A stretch of 64,000 nt of DNA from Bacteroidota bacterium (lineage in GTDB: Bacteria > Bacteroidota > Bacteroidia > Chitinophagales > Chitinophagaceae): assembly GCA_005882315.1 (NCBI GenBank), contig VBAR01000001.1, forward strand, positions 1,437,736 to 1,501,735, given 5' to 3'. Each line of letters starts with the position of its first letter. The stretch's first letter is position 1. The notes beneath the pieces were generated by a model. It saw only the letters and a program-made list of their open reading frames with translations. It did not search any database and had not been told where the DNA came from. Shown one piece after another: positions 16,613-25,443 of this stretch. A program made the translations under genes and the position numbers.

Positions 16613-17473
16613 ATGTGTGCCAGGTATTTTCTGTTTATTTTTATTCTACTAGCCTTTTCATTTTCAAAGAAAAGATTTAAGGAGTCAAACCCTCCCGGAA
16701 CGGTTCAGTTTAATGATACTTTATTTATAGACAAGTTTGAACTTGGAAATGTTCATTGGAGGGAGTACCTCTCTTACTTATCAGAGGTAAGGAAAGATGA
16801 AAATGTGTTGACCAGGGCAAGACCCGATACTTCAGTCTGGAACTCCGCCGGGTACTACCATGAATTGAGTGTAATCTATATGAGGCATCCGGGATATAAT
16901 TATTATCCTGTTGTAGGTGTATCTTATGATCAGGTGATTGAGTTTTGTAAATGGAGAACCTTTATTGTAAATTTTGGATATTATCTGCAAGAAAACAAGT
17001 TTAAAGAGTTCAAAGAACATCTTCAGGATTCATTCCCAATTAAAGTTGTTTACAGGCTTCCGACAGAAAAAGAATGGGAAATGGTTGCTTCAGGAAAATT
17101 TGAAATTAAGAAATATCCTTATGGATATGACACAATCTATCGGAAATGGAAACGTAAATACTGGCCAATATTTAATTGCAATTACCCCGGTGAAACCATT
17201 AATGATAGTGCACTCAAACGACATTCTTATACGGTAGCAATAGAATCCTTTTATCCTAATTCATCAGGTTGTTATAATATGATTGGTAATGTGGCCGAAA
17301 TGGTTTTGGAAAAAGGAATAGCAAAAGGCGGAGGTTTTGTTCATCCACTTGACACCTGTAAAATACCTATGCAGCAGATTTATACCAAGCCAGAAAGATG
17401 GCTGGGCTTTAGATGTGTGGCAATTAAAATAAAAAAGGTATTTAATTCTACACTAGCTCAATATCAAAACTGA
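16613..17473 (+). CDS. SUMF1/FGE-fold exported protein
   Basis: This 286-residue protein has an N-terminal hydrophobic signal (residues 2-18) and a formylglycine-generating-enzyme-like fold: FIDKFELGNVHWREYLSYL, YPVVGVSYDQVIEFCKWRT, YRLPTEKEWEMVASG, CYNMIGNVAEMV, AKGGGFV and the final WLGFRCVAIK. These are the hallmark blocks (RLPTEAEWE, GNVWEW, GGS and GFR) of the SUMF1 family. The catalytic Cys pair of true FGE is not evident, so like GldJ/GldK-type Bacteroidota proteins it may be structural. It begins 17 bases after the hydrolase gene and could be cotranscribed. The 3' end overlaps the convergent kinase gene by 26 bases. Confidence 0.87.
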   Translation: MCARYFLFIFILLAFSFSKKRFKESNPPGTVQFNDTLFIDKFELGNVHWREYLSYLSEVRKDENVLTRARPDTSVWNSAGYYHELSVIYMRHPGYNYYPVVGVSYDQVIEFCKWRTFIVNFGYYLQENKFKEFKEHLQDSFPIKVVYRLPTEKEWEMVASGKFEIKKYPYGYDTIYRKWKRKYWPIFNCNYPGETINDSALKRHSYTVAIESFYPNSSGCYNMIGNVAEMVLEKGIAKGGGFVHPLDTCKIPMQQIYTKPERWLGFRCVAIKIKKVFNSTLAQYQN

Positions 17474-18371
17474 CCAATTGTTTAAATAACCTGATCCTGG
17501 CATCAATATCTTCTTTATTTATTTCTTTCAGCCTGTTAGGTCCAAATTTCTCAACACAAAAACTTGCCATTGCAGAGCCAACAATAATAGCAGTCTTCAT
17601 GTTCTCAAAGCTGATATCTTTTGTTTTGGCTAAATAACCGATAAAGCCACCCGCAAAAGTATCTCCGGCACCAGTAGGGTCAAACACTTCTTCAAGCGGC
17701 AATGCTGGTGCATTAAAAACCGCATCGCCATGAAACAGCAAAGCACCGTGTTCTCCTTTTTTAATGATCAGGTATTTAGGCCCCATCTTCATAATTTCTT
17801 TGGCAGCCTTTACGATTGAGAATTGACCTGTCAGTTGCCTCGCTTCCGCATCGTTTACCAGCAACATGTCAACATACTTCAATACAATTTTCAAGTCAGC
17901 CATTGCCGATTCCATCCAGTAGTTCATCGTATCCATAATGATGAGCTTCGGTCTTTGCTTCAGCTCCTGTATTACGTTCAATTGAATTTTCGGCTGTAGG
18001 TTGCCCAGCATCAGGAACTCTGAGCCCTGGTAACTATCAGGAATATGCGGATCAAAATCGGCCAGTACATTCAGGTCGGTTACCAGCGTATCACGGCTAT
18101 TCATATCTTCATGATAAGAGCCGCTCCAAAAAAAAGATTTTTTATCCTTTACTACTTCTACGCCGTCAAGCATAATACCTCGGCTGCGCATTTCATCCAT
18201 CTCTTCTTGTGGAAAGTCGAAGCCAACGATTGAGATTTGCTGAACAGGTTTAATAAAATTTGCTGCTGCATATGCTGCATAGGTAGCCGATCCGCCAACT
18301 ATCTGGTTTACTTTTCCGAAAGGGGTCTGAATGGCATCAAAAGCCATGGTGCCGACTACGATTAATGACAT
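17448..18371 (-). CDS. PfkB-family sugar/nucleoside kinase
   Basis: This 307-residue cytoplasmic kinase transfers phosphate from ATP to a sugar, nucleoside or similar alcohol. The N-terminal VVGTMAFDAIQTPFG and IVGGSATYAAYAAANF are the substrate-binding Gly-Gly region. The signature DPTGAGDTFAGGF is at residues 231-243, with Asp237 the likely catalytic base; TGQFSIVKAAKEI and LIIKKGEHGALLF form the ATP site. It matches a conserved Bacteroidota PfkB subgroup whose substrate I do not know. It runs toward the SUMF1 gene with 26 bases of overlap and diverges from the TetR gene. Confidence 0.93.
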   Translation of the reverse strand: MSLIVVGTMAFDAIQTPFGKVNQIVGGSATYAAYAAANFIKPVQQISIVGFDFPQEEMDEMRSRGIMLDGVEVVKDKKSFFWSGSYHEDMNSRDTLVTDLNVLADFDPHIPDSYQGSEFLMLGNLQPKIQLNVIQELKQRPKLIIMDTMNYWMESAMADLKIVLKYVDMLLVNDAEARQLTGQFSIVKAAKEIMKMGPKYLIIKKGEHGALLFHGDAVFNAPALPLEEVFDPTGAGDTFAGGFIGYLAKTKDISFENMKTAIIVGSAMASFCVEKFGPNRLKEINKEDIDARIRLFKQLVSFDIELV

Positions 18372-18466
18372 GATTTCAATTTAGTATTTAACTGGTTTCA
18401 ACGGCCGCAAACCTACATGAAAATTGAATTCATAAGCGATAAAACACAATATTATTATCTTTGGCT

Positions 18467-19054
18467 ATGTCAACGATTAAACGCAAAAAGGCCAGTCGCA
18501 AAAGTCTCATTCTGCAAAAGGCCGCAGCCATGTTCCGCGAAAAGGGCTATGCCGCCACCAGTATGCGTGACCTGGCTGATACTGTAGGCATTGAAGCCGC
18601 CAGTTTATACAATCATATCAAGAGTAAAGCAGAAATGCTGCAGGAAATTATTTTCCGTATTGCCAATGATGCTTATGTGCAGCTCGATGATCTCGAAGAT
18701 GAAGGACTGTCGCCACTGCAAAAGATCGAATCTATTATGCGGTTTCATATAAAAATGAATGTTGAACGCTTTGAAGAATATCATGTGATGGTTACGGAGT
18801 GGATTCATCTGGAAGATCCTTATCTCGCCAATTTCACATCACAGCGTCGCAATTATGTGCAGAAGCTGGAAGCGATCATTCAACAGGGTATTGATAATAA
18901 AGAAATGCAACCCGTGTTGCCTTATGTTGCCGTGTTAAATATTCTTTCCTCTATTCGTGGTATAGAATTTTGGCACCGCAGCCGCAAAACCTATTCAGCC
19001 GAACAGATAGAAGAAAACATGGTGTCGCATCTGTTGAATGGCTTGAAGAAGTAA
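18467..19054 (+). CDS. TetR/AcrR-family regulator, probable paa regulator
   Basis: This 195-residue repressor-type regulator has an N-terminal HTH (KASRKSLILQKAAAMFREKGYAATSMRDLADTVGIEAASLYNHIKSKAEML, about residues 8-57) and a C-terminal ligand domain of the TetR_C type. I chose ATG at 18467; an in-frame TTG six bases earlier is less likely. It lies directly before paaE and on the same strand as all paa genes. In Thermus a TetR-type PaaR represses phenylacetate genes and is released by phenylacetyl-CoA, so a similar role here is inferred. A TATCTTTG box (18456-18463) sits immediately upstream of the start. Confidence 0.92.
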   Translation: MSTIKRKKASRKSLILQKAAAMFREKGYAATSMRDLADTVGIEAASLYNHIKSKAEMLQEIIFRIANDAYVQLDDLEDEGLSPLQKIESIMRFHIKMNVERFEEYHVMVTEWIHLEDPYLANFTSQRRNYVQKLEAIIQQGIDNKEMQPVLPYVAVLNILSSIRGIEFWHRSRKTYSAEQIEENMVSHLLNGLKK

Positions 19055-19090
19055 TATTTTGTAATCAACCGCATTGCTACTATTAAACTT

Positions 19091-19116
19091 CTGTTGCGTC
19101 GCACTCTTGTACTGCA
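19091..19116 (+). repeat. dispersed element, copy A
   Basis: The copy begins CTGTTGCGTCGCAC and continues TCTTGTACTGCA. It lies between the TetR gene and paaE. Related copies are at 35947-35972 (same strand, 23 of 26 bases alike) and 38841-38862 (opposite strand, first 14 bases identical). Confidence 0.6.
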
Positions 19117-19161
19117 TCAATGCTACTGGAAAGCGCAACCGAAACCTCATGAAATCAGTTT

Positions 19162-20241
19162 ATGTCAATCCATTTTCACAAGCTTGTCATTAAAGAAATA
19201 AGAAAGGAAACCAGTGAATGCGTTTCTGTTTTATTTGATCTCCCCCAAACACTACAAAAAGATTTTCAGTTCAAGCAGGGACAAAGCCTGACCATGCGGA
19301 CAATGATCGGCGGGGAGGAAGTACGCCGAACTTATTCATTATGCAGTTCACCGTTAGATGGGCAATTGAGAGTAGCTATAAAAAAAGTTGATGGTGGATT
19401 GTTTTCTTCATTTGCCAACGATAACCTGAAGTCAGGGGACCTGCTGGAAGTGATGGAGCCGGTTGGAAAATTTTATGTTGAACTGAACCCTGCCAATAAA
19501 AAGAATTATCTCGCCTTTGCATCAGGCAGCGGCATCACTCCTGTAATGTCGATCATTAAAACAACAATAAGGACAGAGCCGCATAGCAACTTTACTTTAG
19601 TGTATGGAAACCGTAGCCGTTCTTCTATTATTTTCTTTGAAGAGTTGGAAGGTTTAAAAAATACATTTATTGATCGCTTTAATCTTATTAATATTCTCAG
19701 TCGTGAAAGAACCGAAAGCCAGATCAATTTTGGCAGGATCGATATCGGAAAACTTACTGAATTAGAAAAGCTTGTTGATTATAAAAAAATGGATGAGATA
19801 TTTATTTGCGGACCGGAAGAAATGATCTTTTGTGTGAAAAATTTTTTGGAGCAAAAAGAGATCAGCGAAAAGAAGATACATTTTGAGTTATTTACTACTT
19901 CGGGACAAAAGGCGACAAATGTCAAACGTCAAGCGTCAAATGTTTCAAGTGGCCCCGCAAGTAAGATCACTGTAAAAGTGGATGGAAGAAGTTTTGATTT
20001 TGATCTTCCTCTCAATAGCGATAAAACAATTTTAGATGCAGCATTAAAACAAGGCGCTGATCTTCCCTATGCCTGCAAAGGCGGCATGTGCTGCACTTGC
20101 AAAGCCAAACTCCTCGAAGGTGAAGTGGAAATGGATGTGCATTGGGGTCTTGAACATGAAGAAATTGAAAAAGGATATATCCTTACTTGTCAATCACATC
20201 CTAAAACAGAAAAAGTGGTTGTTGACTTCGACATCAAATAA
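19162..20241 (+). CDS. paaE: phenylacetyl-CoA epoxidase reductase subunit
   Basis: PaaE passes electrons from NADPH through FAD and a [2Fe-2S] cluster to the diiron site of PaaA. The 359-residue protein has an FNR-type flavin domain (RTYSLCSSP at 56-64), an NAD(P) domain (GSGITP at 122-127, FICGPEEM at 214-221) and a plant-type ferredoxin domain whose cluster Cys are 305, 310, 313 and 343 (ACKGGMCCTC ... LTCQSHP). A loose linker at 247-266 separates the two halves and is encoded by short GTCAAAC-like repeats. Unusually, paaE is split from paaABC by two unrelated minus-strand genes, although it follows the probable regulator. Confidence 0.95.
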   Translation: MSIHFHKLVIKEIRKETSECVSVLFDLPQTLQKDFQFKQGQSLTMRTMIGGEEVRRTYSLCSSPLDGQLRVAIKKVDGGLFSSFANDNLKSGDLLEVMEPVGKFYVELNPANKKNYLAFASGSGITPVMSIIKTTIRTEPHSNFTLVYGNRSRSSIIFFEELEGLKNTFIDRFNLINILSRERTESQINFGRIDIGKLTELEKLVDYKKMDEIFICGPEEMIFCVKNFLEQKEISEKKIHFELFTTSGQKATNVKRQASNVSSGPASKITVKVDGRSFDFDLPLNSDKTILDAALKQGADLPYACKGGMCCTCKAKLLEGEVEMDVHWGLEHEEIEKGYILTCQSHPKTEKVVVDFDIK

Positions 20242-20303
20242 ACAACCATTGTTATCTTGTATTAAGAGAGTACGTATTTGAAATACTTTTTGAGATAAGA
20301 CTA

Positions 20304-21554
20304 TTAATCCACTTTCTTCATCTGTTTCCACGCCTGGTCTTTAAAAGCAAAAGCTGCATCAAAATTGGGATTGTCGGATAGAACAAACGATGTTCCATCG
20401 CCCCGGCTCCACGCATGATCATAACCTGATGTCATTTCGTACTTACCTGTTTCATCACGAAAGTTTTCCACCTCTCGGATGGTTTTTATAAAATCAGTAT
20501 GCATTTTGTCCTGTGATGATTGTTTTGCTTCCCAGGTTCGCATCTGGTTGTCCATGTCTTTCAATCGTTGGTTGCCTTTCGCAATTGTCTGTTCGCCTAT
20601 TTGTCTTGTTTGCTCATCCATCAATCTTATTTTTTCCCAATGCGCACGGTTTTTATCCTGTCTTACCTGCCGCCAGAAATTATTGATGGCATCGGTGTAA
20701 GCGATGTTGCTGCGCATACTGGCCATTATAACAGCAAACAACGATTTTGCTTTTTCTTTTTCCGCTGCAGGATACTTAAACACTGTCTTCTTGGTAATAG
20801 AGGTCGTATATGTTTTATCGTAAGTGCCATTATATGTATTGGCTATGGTAGTTTCATAGACCATGGTACCCAGTATCACAAAACCTTCCGTGCCATCCTT
20901 CCATTTCACTTCTGCATTCACTGCCGATGCGTAGCCCTGAACATCTGCGGCGCCATACTGCATCAATTCAGCTTTACCTTTATCAAACATTTTTTGAAGT
21001 TCTGTTACGACTGCACCGTTGGATTCCACTTTTACAATCTGCGGGTTTCCCAACTCCTGCATAAAACCACTACGCAAATATTGTTCAGCTCCGATAGGTT
21101 GGTTAAAAAGACAATATTGGGAATTACCCTGGTTTGTCATATTCCATTGCAATAATTGTTGATTTGTCATCCAACTTAGAATAAGATTTGGCAAAAACTC
21201 CAATGAATATTTATTATCAGCCGATGTTGCTTTGAGCCACGCATTGTTACCTGCACAAGTCTGACCCGGCATTGTCCACATCACTTCGCCCTGGTGTTGC
21301 CAGCCTTTTGGCAGCAACAGGCTATAAGCTTCTACGGGTTGTGTAAAGCCCTGGTTGTCCATCATGCGTACCCGATCAAACACAGTGTAGTCCTTTCCTT
21401 CAATAAAATTTTGCGCTGGTTGCTGTTCCGTTGTTCCTGGTTTTTTTTGCGTTGCCGTTGTTTGTTTATTTGAATTTGATGATTGTCCGCTGCAGCCAGC
21501 ATGGAAAAGCTGAAACAGGCAAACAAACAGAATTAAGATAGATTGCTTTTTCAT
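20304..21554 (-). CDS. large hypothetical lipoprotein
   Basis: This 416-residue exported lipoprotein has lipobox LFHAGC (Cys21) and then a Gln/Thr/Lys-rich low-complexity linker (residues 24-50). The remaining part has a repeated DRVRMMDNQGF and EKIRLMDEQTR pattern, the motif LPKGWQHQGEVMW, a helical stretch (IGEQTIAKGNQRLKDMDNQMRTWEAKQSSQDKMHTDFIKTIREV) and a C-terminal TGKYEMTSGYDHAWSRGDGTSFVLSD. I have a weak recollection of similar proteins in other Gram-negatives, all of unknown function. It interrupts the paa locus on the opposite strand, so no paa role is implied. Confidence 0.8.
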   Translation of the reverse strand: MKKQSILILFVCLFQLFHAGCSGQSSNSNKQTTATQKKPGTTEQQPAQNFIEGKDYTVFDRVRMMDNQGFTQPVEAYSLLLPKGWQHQGEVMWTMPGQTCAGNNAWLKATSADNKYSLEFLPNLILSWMTNQQLLQWNMTNQGNSQYCLFNQPIGAEQYLRSGFMQELGNPQIVKVESNGAVVTELQKMFDKGKAELMQYGAADVQGYASAVNAEVKWKDGTEGFVILGTMVYETTIANTYNGTYDKTYTTSITKKTVFKYPAAEKEKAKSLFAVIMASMRSNIAYTDAINNFWRQVRQDKNRAHWEKIRLMDEQTRQIGEQTIAKGNQRLKDMDNQMRTWEAKQSSQDKMHTDFIKTIREVENFRDETGKYEMTSGYDHAWSRGDGTSFVLSDNPNFDAAFAFKDQAWKQMKKVD

Positions 21555-21686
21555 GTTGTTTATTTTTTGTGAAGCAGATCTGAATATTGAAGATATTTAA
21601 AAAAAAGGTGTGGTTGAATTTGATTTAAAATGACAAATATCATGGCAACTATATACCAGTTGGGATAAACTTCGAATATATTAAAA

Positions 21687-21914
21687 CTAATGTTGTGAAA
21701 AATCGGGGGGTGGTGTTATAGAAGTTTGGTCTGAAATATTACCTTGATTAATCTTTCTTATCTCGATTTCTGATTGTATCGCTTTTAATTTCAGCTTACA
21801 TTTTTCATAGTCTTCGCCTGTAATATTCTTAGTAATCATCTTTGTATAATCAGAAGTGACTTGCACTAATAAATCCATTAGCTGGGTACTATCCAATGTA
21901 TGAAGCTCTTGCAT
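21687..21914 (-). CDS. small hypothetical protein
   Basis: This 75-residue cytoplasmic protein is mostly alpha-helical (QLMDLLVQVTSDYTKMITKNITGEDYEKCKLKLKAIQSEIEIRK) with a loose C-terminal tail containing TPPPDFSQ. No domain is recognised. It has its own start in a 500-base stretch between the lipoprotein and paaA and keeps a sensible amino-acid composition, so I think it is real. The helical pair could form a small scaffold or regulator; that is speculation. Confidence 0.6.
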   Translation of the reverse strand: MQELHTLDSTQLMDLLVQVTSDYTKMITKNITGEDYEKCKLKLKAIQSEIEIRKINQGNISDQTSITPPPDFSQH

Positions 21915-22032
21915 AGATTATTAGTTATTTGATGACTTGTTGTGACAGCAAAAAGCGTACGAGGTTCGTGAAATGGTTATGAAACTTCGTCTTTTTTTGC
22001 CAAATCATTCCCTGACACCCGTTAGTTTTCTT

Positions 22033-22040
22033 TAAATTTG
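22033..22040 (+). promoter_or_regulatory. -7 box upstream of paaA
   Basis: TAAATTTG matches the Bacteroidota -7 element TAnnTTTG and ends 18 bases before the paaA ATG. A good -33 TTTG is not at the usual distance (the nearest is 33 bases upstream), so regulation by an activator or a weak promoter is possible. Confidence 0.4.
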
Positions 22041-22058
22041 CTTTCTAATTCGAAAGCG

Positions 22059-23000
22059 ATGCCTACACTTGATTTTGAAAAAATATTCCAGGACAAAATT
22101 GATAAGGAGAACAAGATTGAACCTAAAGACTGGATGCCGGATGCCTATCGTAAAACGAATATCCGGCAGATAAGCCAACATGCACATAGTGAAATTGTTG
22201 GCATGCTGCCTGAGGGTAACTGGATCTCAAGGGCTCCTTCACTAAAACGTAAAGCAATATTGATCGCAAAAGTTCAGGACGAAGCCGGTCATGGCTTGTA
22301 TTTATATTCTGCCTGTGAAACTTTAGGTATAACAAGAGAAGAAACAATTAATGATCTGCATAGCGGTAAAGCAAAATACTCTTCCATTTTTAATTACCCT
22401 ACAATTACATGGGCTGATATGGGAACGATCGGCTGGCTGGTTGATGGTGCTGCGATCATGAACCAGGTGATGCTTACAAGAACATCATATGGTCCATATG
22501 CAAGAGCAATGGTAAGAATTTGCAAAGAAGAAAGTTTTCACCAACGGCAGGGGTTTGAAATTTTATTAGTGTTAAGCAAAGGAACTGATGAACAAAAAGC
22601 AATGTGCCAGGATGCTATTAACCGTTGGTGGTGGCCGGCGTTGATGATGTTTGGGCCCAAAGATTCTGAAAGCACCAACAGCGACCAGAGCATGAAATGG
22701 AAAATAAAAAGAAAGACCAATGATGAATTGCGGCAAAGTTTTGTAGATATGTGTGCAGAGCAGGTAAAAATTTTAGGAATGACATTACCCGATCCGAAAT
22801 TAAAATGGAATGAGAAGAGGATGCATTATGATTTTGGTGAAATAGACTGGAGCGAATTCTGGAATGTAGTGAAAGGAAATGGGCCTTGCAATAAGCAACG
22901 GTTACAGGCAAGAAAAGATGCATGGGAAAAAGGTGAGTGGGTGAGAGAAGCCGCTGCAGCTCATGCTGAAAAAAGAAAAGCAAAACAGAAGGCTGCTTAA
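22059..23000 (+). CDS. paaA: phenylacetyl-CoA epoxidase catalytic subunit
   Basis: PaaA holds the diiron site that inserts oxygen into the aromatic ring of phenylacetyl-CoA. The protein has 313 residues, matching the family. Metal ligands are visible in SEIVGML (Glu45), [11 protein letters not shown] (Glu75, His78) and [13 protein letters not shown] (Glu158 or Glu159, His161). I chose the ATG at 22059 over an in-frame TTG at 22038, because the TTG overlaps a TAAATTTG promoter box. It is the first gene of paaABCD-paaG-paaI, all closely spaced. Confidence 0.97.
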   Translation: MPTLDFEKIFQDKIDKENKIEPKDWMPDAYRKTNIRQISQHAHSEIVGMLPEGNWISRAPSLKRKAILIAKVQDEAGHGLYLYSACETLGITREETINDLHSGKAKYSSIFNYPTITWADMGTIGWLVDGAAIMNQVMLTRTSYGPYARAMVRICKEESFHQRQGFEILLVLSKGTDEQKAMCQDAINRWWWPALMMFGPKDSESTNSDQSMKWKIKRKTNDELRQSFVDMCAEQVKILGMTLPDPKLKWNEKRMHYDFGEIDWSEFWNVVKGNGPCNKQRLQARKDAWEKGEWVREAAAAHAEKRKAKQKAA

Positions 23001-23025
23001 TTATTTTATTATTAATTATTGATTC

Positions 23026-23388
23026 ATGAATATTCAAATCAGAAAACTCTATTACGGAGACATTCCGGAAGATAAAGCCGGAGGAAATATTGTTTCAAGT
23101 AATTCAAAGAGTGACTGGCCTTTGTGGGAAGTGTTTATCCGTAGCAAACAAGGCCTGGATCATAAACATGTCGGCAGCCTGCATGCAGCAGATGAGCAAA
23201 TGGCAATTGAAAACGCAAGAGATGTTTATACAAGAAGAATGGAGGGAGTTAGTATCTGGGTGGTTGAATCAAAACATATTCATGCATCAAAGCCTGATGA
23301 AGCAGGGGAATTATTTGAACCTGCTGAGGATAAAATATATCGTCATCCTACTTTTTATGATCTTCCTGATGAAGTGAATCATATGTAA
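23026..23388 (+). CDS. paaB: phenylacetyl-CoA epoxidase subunit B
   Basis: PaaB is the small structural subunit of the epoxidase multicomponent enzyme. The 120-residue protein has the family block LWEVFIRSKQGLDHKHVGSLHAADEQMAIENARDVYTRR, then EGVSIWVVE and the C-terminal PTFYDLPDEVNHM. It begins 25 bases past paaA, and its stop overlaps the paaC start by one base (TAATG), so translation is coupled. Confidence 0.96.
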   Translation: MNIQIRKLYYGDIPEDKAGGNIVSSNSKSDWPLWEVFIRSKQGLDHKHVGSLHAADEQMAIENARDVYTRRMEGVSIWVVESKHIHASKPDEAGELFEPAEDKIYRHPTFYDLPDEVNHM

Positions 23389-24122
23389 TGAACAACCTTA
23401 TTAATTATACTTTATACTTAGCAGATAATTCACTCATTCTCGGTCAGCGAAACAGTGAGTGGTGCGGACATGGACCGGTGCTTGAACAGGATATTGCTAT
23501 TACCAATATTTCACTTGACCTTATAGGGCAGGCAAGAAATTTCTATCAATATGCTGCAACGCTGATCGGCAATGATGCAACCGAAGATTCATTAGCTTAT
23601 TTACGAAAAGAAAGAGAATTTAAAAATTGTTTGCTTGTCGAGCAATCCAATGGTGATTGGGCACAAACGATCTTGAGGCAATATTTTTTTAGCCAGTATC
23701 AATACCTGTTATATCAACAACTCCAGCAAAGCAGCGATGAACAACTTGCAGCAATTGCTACAAAAGCTTTAAAAGAAGTTGCTTACCATCTTCGCTGGAG
23801 CAGTGAGTGGGTAATAAGATTAGGTGATGGAACAGAGGAAAGTCATAACCGTATGTTGAAAGCCGTTGATGAATTATGGAGATATACGGGAGAACTGTTT
23901 GTTCCTGCAGATTTTGAAAATGACGCCGGAGTTGATTTTAATAAAATTAAAGAGGAATGGTTTTTAAAAGTGAAGGAAGTGTTTGATGAAGCAAATTTAT
24001 TCGTACCAGAAAAAACATTTATGCAAACCGGCGGTAAAGAAGGAAAACATACAGAATATTTAGGATATATTCTTACAGAGTTGCAATACATGCAAAGGAC
24101 TTATCCGGGCTGTGAATGGTAA
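23388..24122 (+). CDS. paaC: phenylacetyl-CoA epoxidase structural subunit C
   Basis: PaaC is the non-catalytic ferritin-like partner of PaaA and forms the core heterodimer that binds the substrate. The protein has 244 residues, with LADNSLILGQRNSEWCGHGPVLEQDIAITNISLDLIGQAR and EREFKNCLLVEQSNGDWAQTILRQYFFSQYQYLLYQQLQ, and the C-terminal EYLGYILTELQYMQRTYPG. It overlaps paaB by one base and is followed four bases later by paaD. Confidence 0.96.
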   Translation: MNNLINYTLYLADNSLILGQRNSEWCGHGPVLEQDIAITNISLDLIGQARNFYQYAATLIGNDATEDSLAYLRKEREFKNCLLVEQSNGDWAQTILRQYFFSQYQYLLYQQLQQSSDEQLAAIATKALKEVAYHLRWSSEWVIRLGDGTEESHNRMLKAVDELWRYTGELFVPADFENDAGVDFNKIKEEWFLKVKEVFDEANLFVPEKTFMQTGGKEGKHTEYLGYILTELQYMQRTYPGCEW

Positions 24123-24125
24123 ATC

Positions 24126-24626
24126 ATGATAACACACTCAATAAATAAAAATGCTATCTATGCTTACCTGGAAGAGATAAAAGATCCGGAGGTTCCTGTA
24201 TTATCTATTATTGACTTAGGAATTGTAAGAGATGTAAAAATGAATGATGGTGAAATTGAGGTAGTAATCACACCCACTTATACCGGCTGTCCTGCTATGG
24301 ACATGATTGCTGCAACCATAAAAATCGAACTTGCTACACTAGGGTTTACTAAAATAAAAGTTACACAGGTACTTTCTCCTGCATGGACAACCGACTGGAT
24401 GAGTGAAGAAGGAAAAAGAAAATTGAAAGAATATGGTATTGCGCCGCCCAATGTCAAACAACAGGTTTGTGATCAGAAATTATTTGCCGAAGCAGAAGCC
24501 GTTCAATGCCCCCTTTGTAATTCTTACCATACACATCGTATCAGTGAGTTTGGTAGCACAGCCTGCAAAGCATTATACCAATGTGATGATTGTAAAGAAC
24601 CATTTGATTATTTCAAGTGTCATTAA
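24126..24626 (+). CDS. paaD: phenylacetate degradation protein PaaD (Fe-S maturation type)
   Basis: PaaD has the DUF59/MIP18 fold used for iron-sulfur cluster delivery and is thought to mature the [2Fe-2S] cluster of PaaE. Residues 1-100 hold the DUF59 core (EEIKDPEVPVLSIIDLGIVRDV, TPTYTGCPAMDMI with the conserved Cys). A C-terminal zinc-ribbon-like region has Cys pairs in CPLCNSYHTH and CDDCKEPFDYFKCH. This two-domain layout is typical of PaaD and not of stand-alone SufT. The protein has 166 residues. Confidence 0.95.
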   Translation: MITHSINKNAIYAYLEEIKDPEVPVLSIIDLGIVRDVKMNDGEIEVVITPTYTGCPAMDMIAATIKIELATLGFTKIKVTQVLSPAWTTDWMSEEGKRKLKEYGIAPPNVKQQVCDQKLFAEAEAVQCPLCNSYHTHRISEFGSTACKALYQCDDCKEPFDYFKCH

Positions 24627-24659
24627 TATTTAATTTAGATTTGAATTAAATAAAGATTC

Positions 24660-25433
24660 ATGTCATCTATTCTTTTTGAAATAAAGGACTCTATCGGAAT
24701 CATTACTCTTAATCGTCCTGATAAACTCAACTCATTTAATCGTGAAATGGCTTTGCTGATGCAAGAGAAATTAGATGAATGCAAAAACTCAGCAATAAGA
24801 TGTGTTTATATCACTGGTGCAGGCAAAGGGTTTAGTGCAGGACAAGATCTGGCAGAAGTAGTTGATCCGAACGGGCCGGGAATGGGAAAGATCCTGAGTG
24901 AACATTATAATCCCATTATTACAAGAATTAAAAATTTAGAAAAACCTGTAGTAGCTGCTATAAATGGCGTAGCTGCAGGTGCGGGGGCAAATATTGCTTT
25001 GAGTTGTGATATTGTTGTAGCGGCTGAATCTGCTTCTTTCATTCAGGCTTTTTCAAAGATCGGGTTGATACCAGATAGCGGAGGTACTTATCATTTACCA
25101 AGATTAATTGGCTGGCAAAAAGCAAGCGCATTAATGATGCTTGGCGAAAAGGTTTCTGCTCTTGATGCCGAAAAGATGGGAATGATCTATAAAATTTTTC
25201 CTGATGGAACATTTGCCGAAAATGCAATGCATATTGCTATCTATCTTTCCCAGATGCCGACAAAAGGATTGGCTTATACCAAACAGGTATTAAGTAAATC
25301 ATTAACTAATTCACTGGAAGAACAACTAAAAACAGAAGATGTTTTTCAGCAATATGCGGCGAAGACTAAGGATTATGAAGAAGGTGTGAAGGCCTTCCTG
25401 GAAAAACGTAAACCCGATTTTAAAGGAGAATAA
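24660..25433 (+). CDS. paaG: 1,2-epoxyphenylacetyl-CoA isomerase (crotonase family)
   Basis: PaaG converts the ring epoxide to the oxepin-CoA, the second ring-opening step of the pathway. The 257-residue crotonase-fold protein has the oxyanion-hole segments GFSAGQDL (57-64) and NGVAAGAG (102-109). Asp139 in IPDSGG matches the catalytic Asp of known PaaG, where most hydratases have Glu. The terminal FLEKRKPDFKGE is the usual crotonase C-terminus. It lies 33 bases past paaD on the same strand. Confidence 0.94.
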   Translation: MSSILFEIKDSIGIITLNRPDKLNSFNREMALLMQEKLDECKNSAIRCVYITGAGKGFSAGQDLAEVVDPNGPGMGKILSEHYNPIITRIKNLEKPVVAAINGVAAGAGANIALSCDIVVAAESASFIQAFSKIGLIPDSGGTYHLPRLIGWQKASALMMLGEKVSALDAEKMGMIYKIFPDGTFAENAMHIAIYLSQMPTKGLAYTKQVLSKSLTNSLEEQLKTEDVFQQYAAKTKDYEEGVKAFLEKRKPDFKGE

Positions 25434-25443
25434 TAACCGATAT

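Noticed and set aside
20520-21155. Plus-strand frame of 211 codons opposite the large lipoprotein gene
   Set aside because: The minus-strand gene has a signal peptide and lipobox; the plus frame is Cys/Phe-rich with no family block, so it is a shadow.
22618-23037. Minus-strand frame of 139 codons opposite paaA
   Set aside because: It is antisense to conserved paaA and rich in Phe, Ser and His runs typical of shadow frames.
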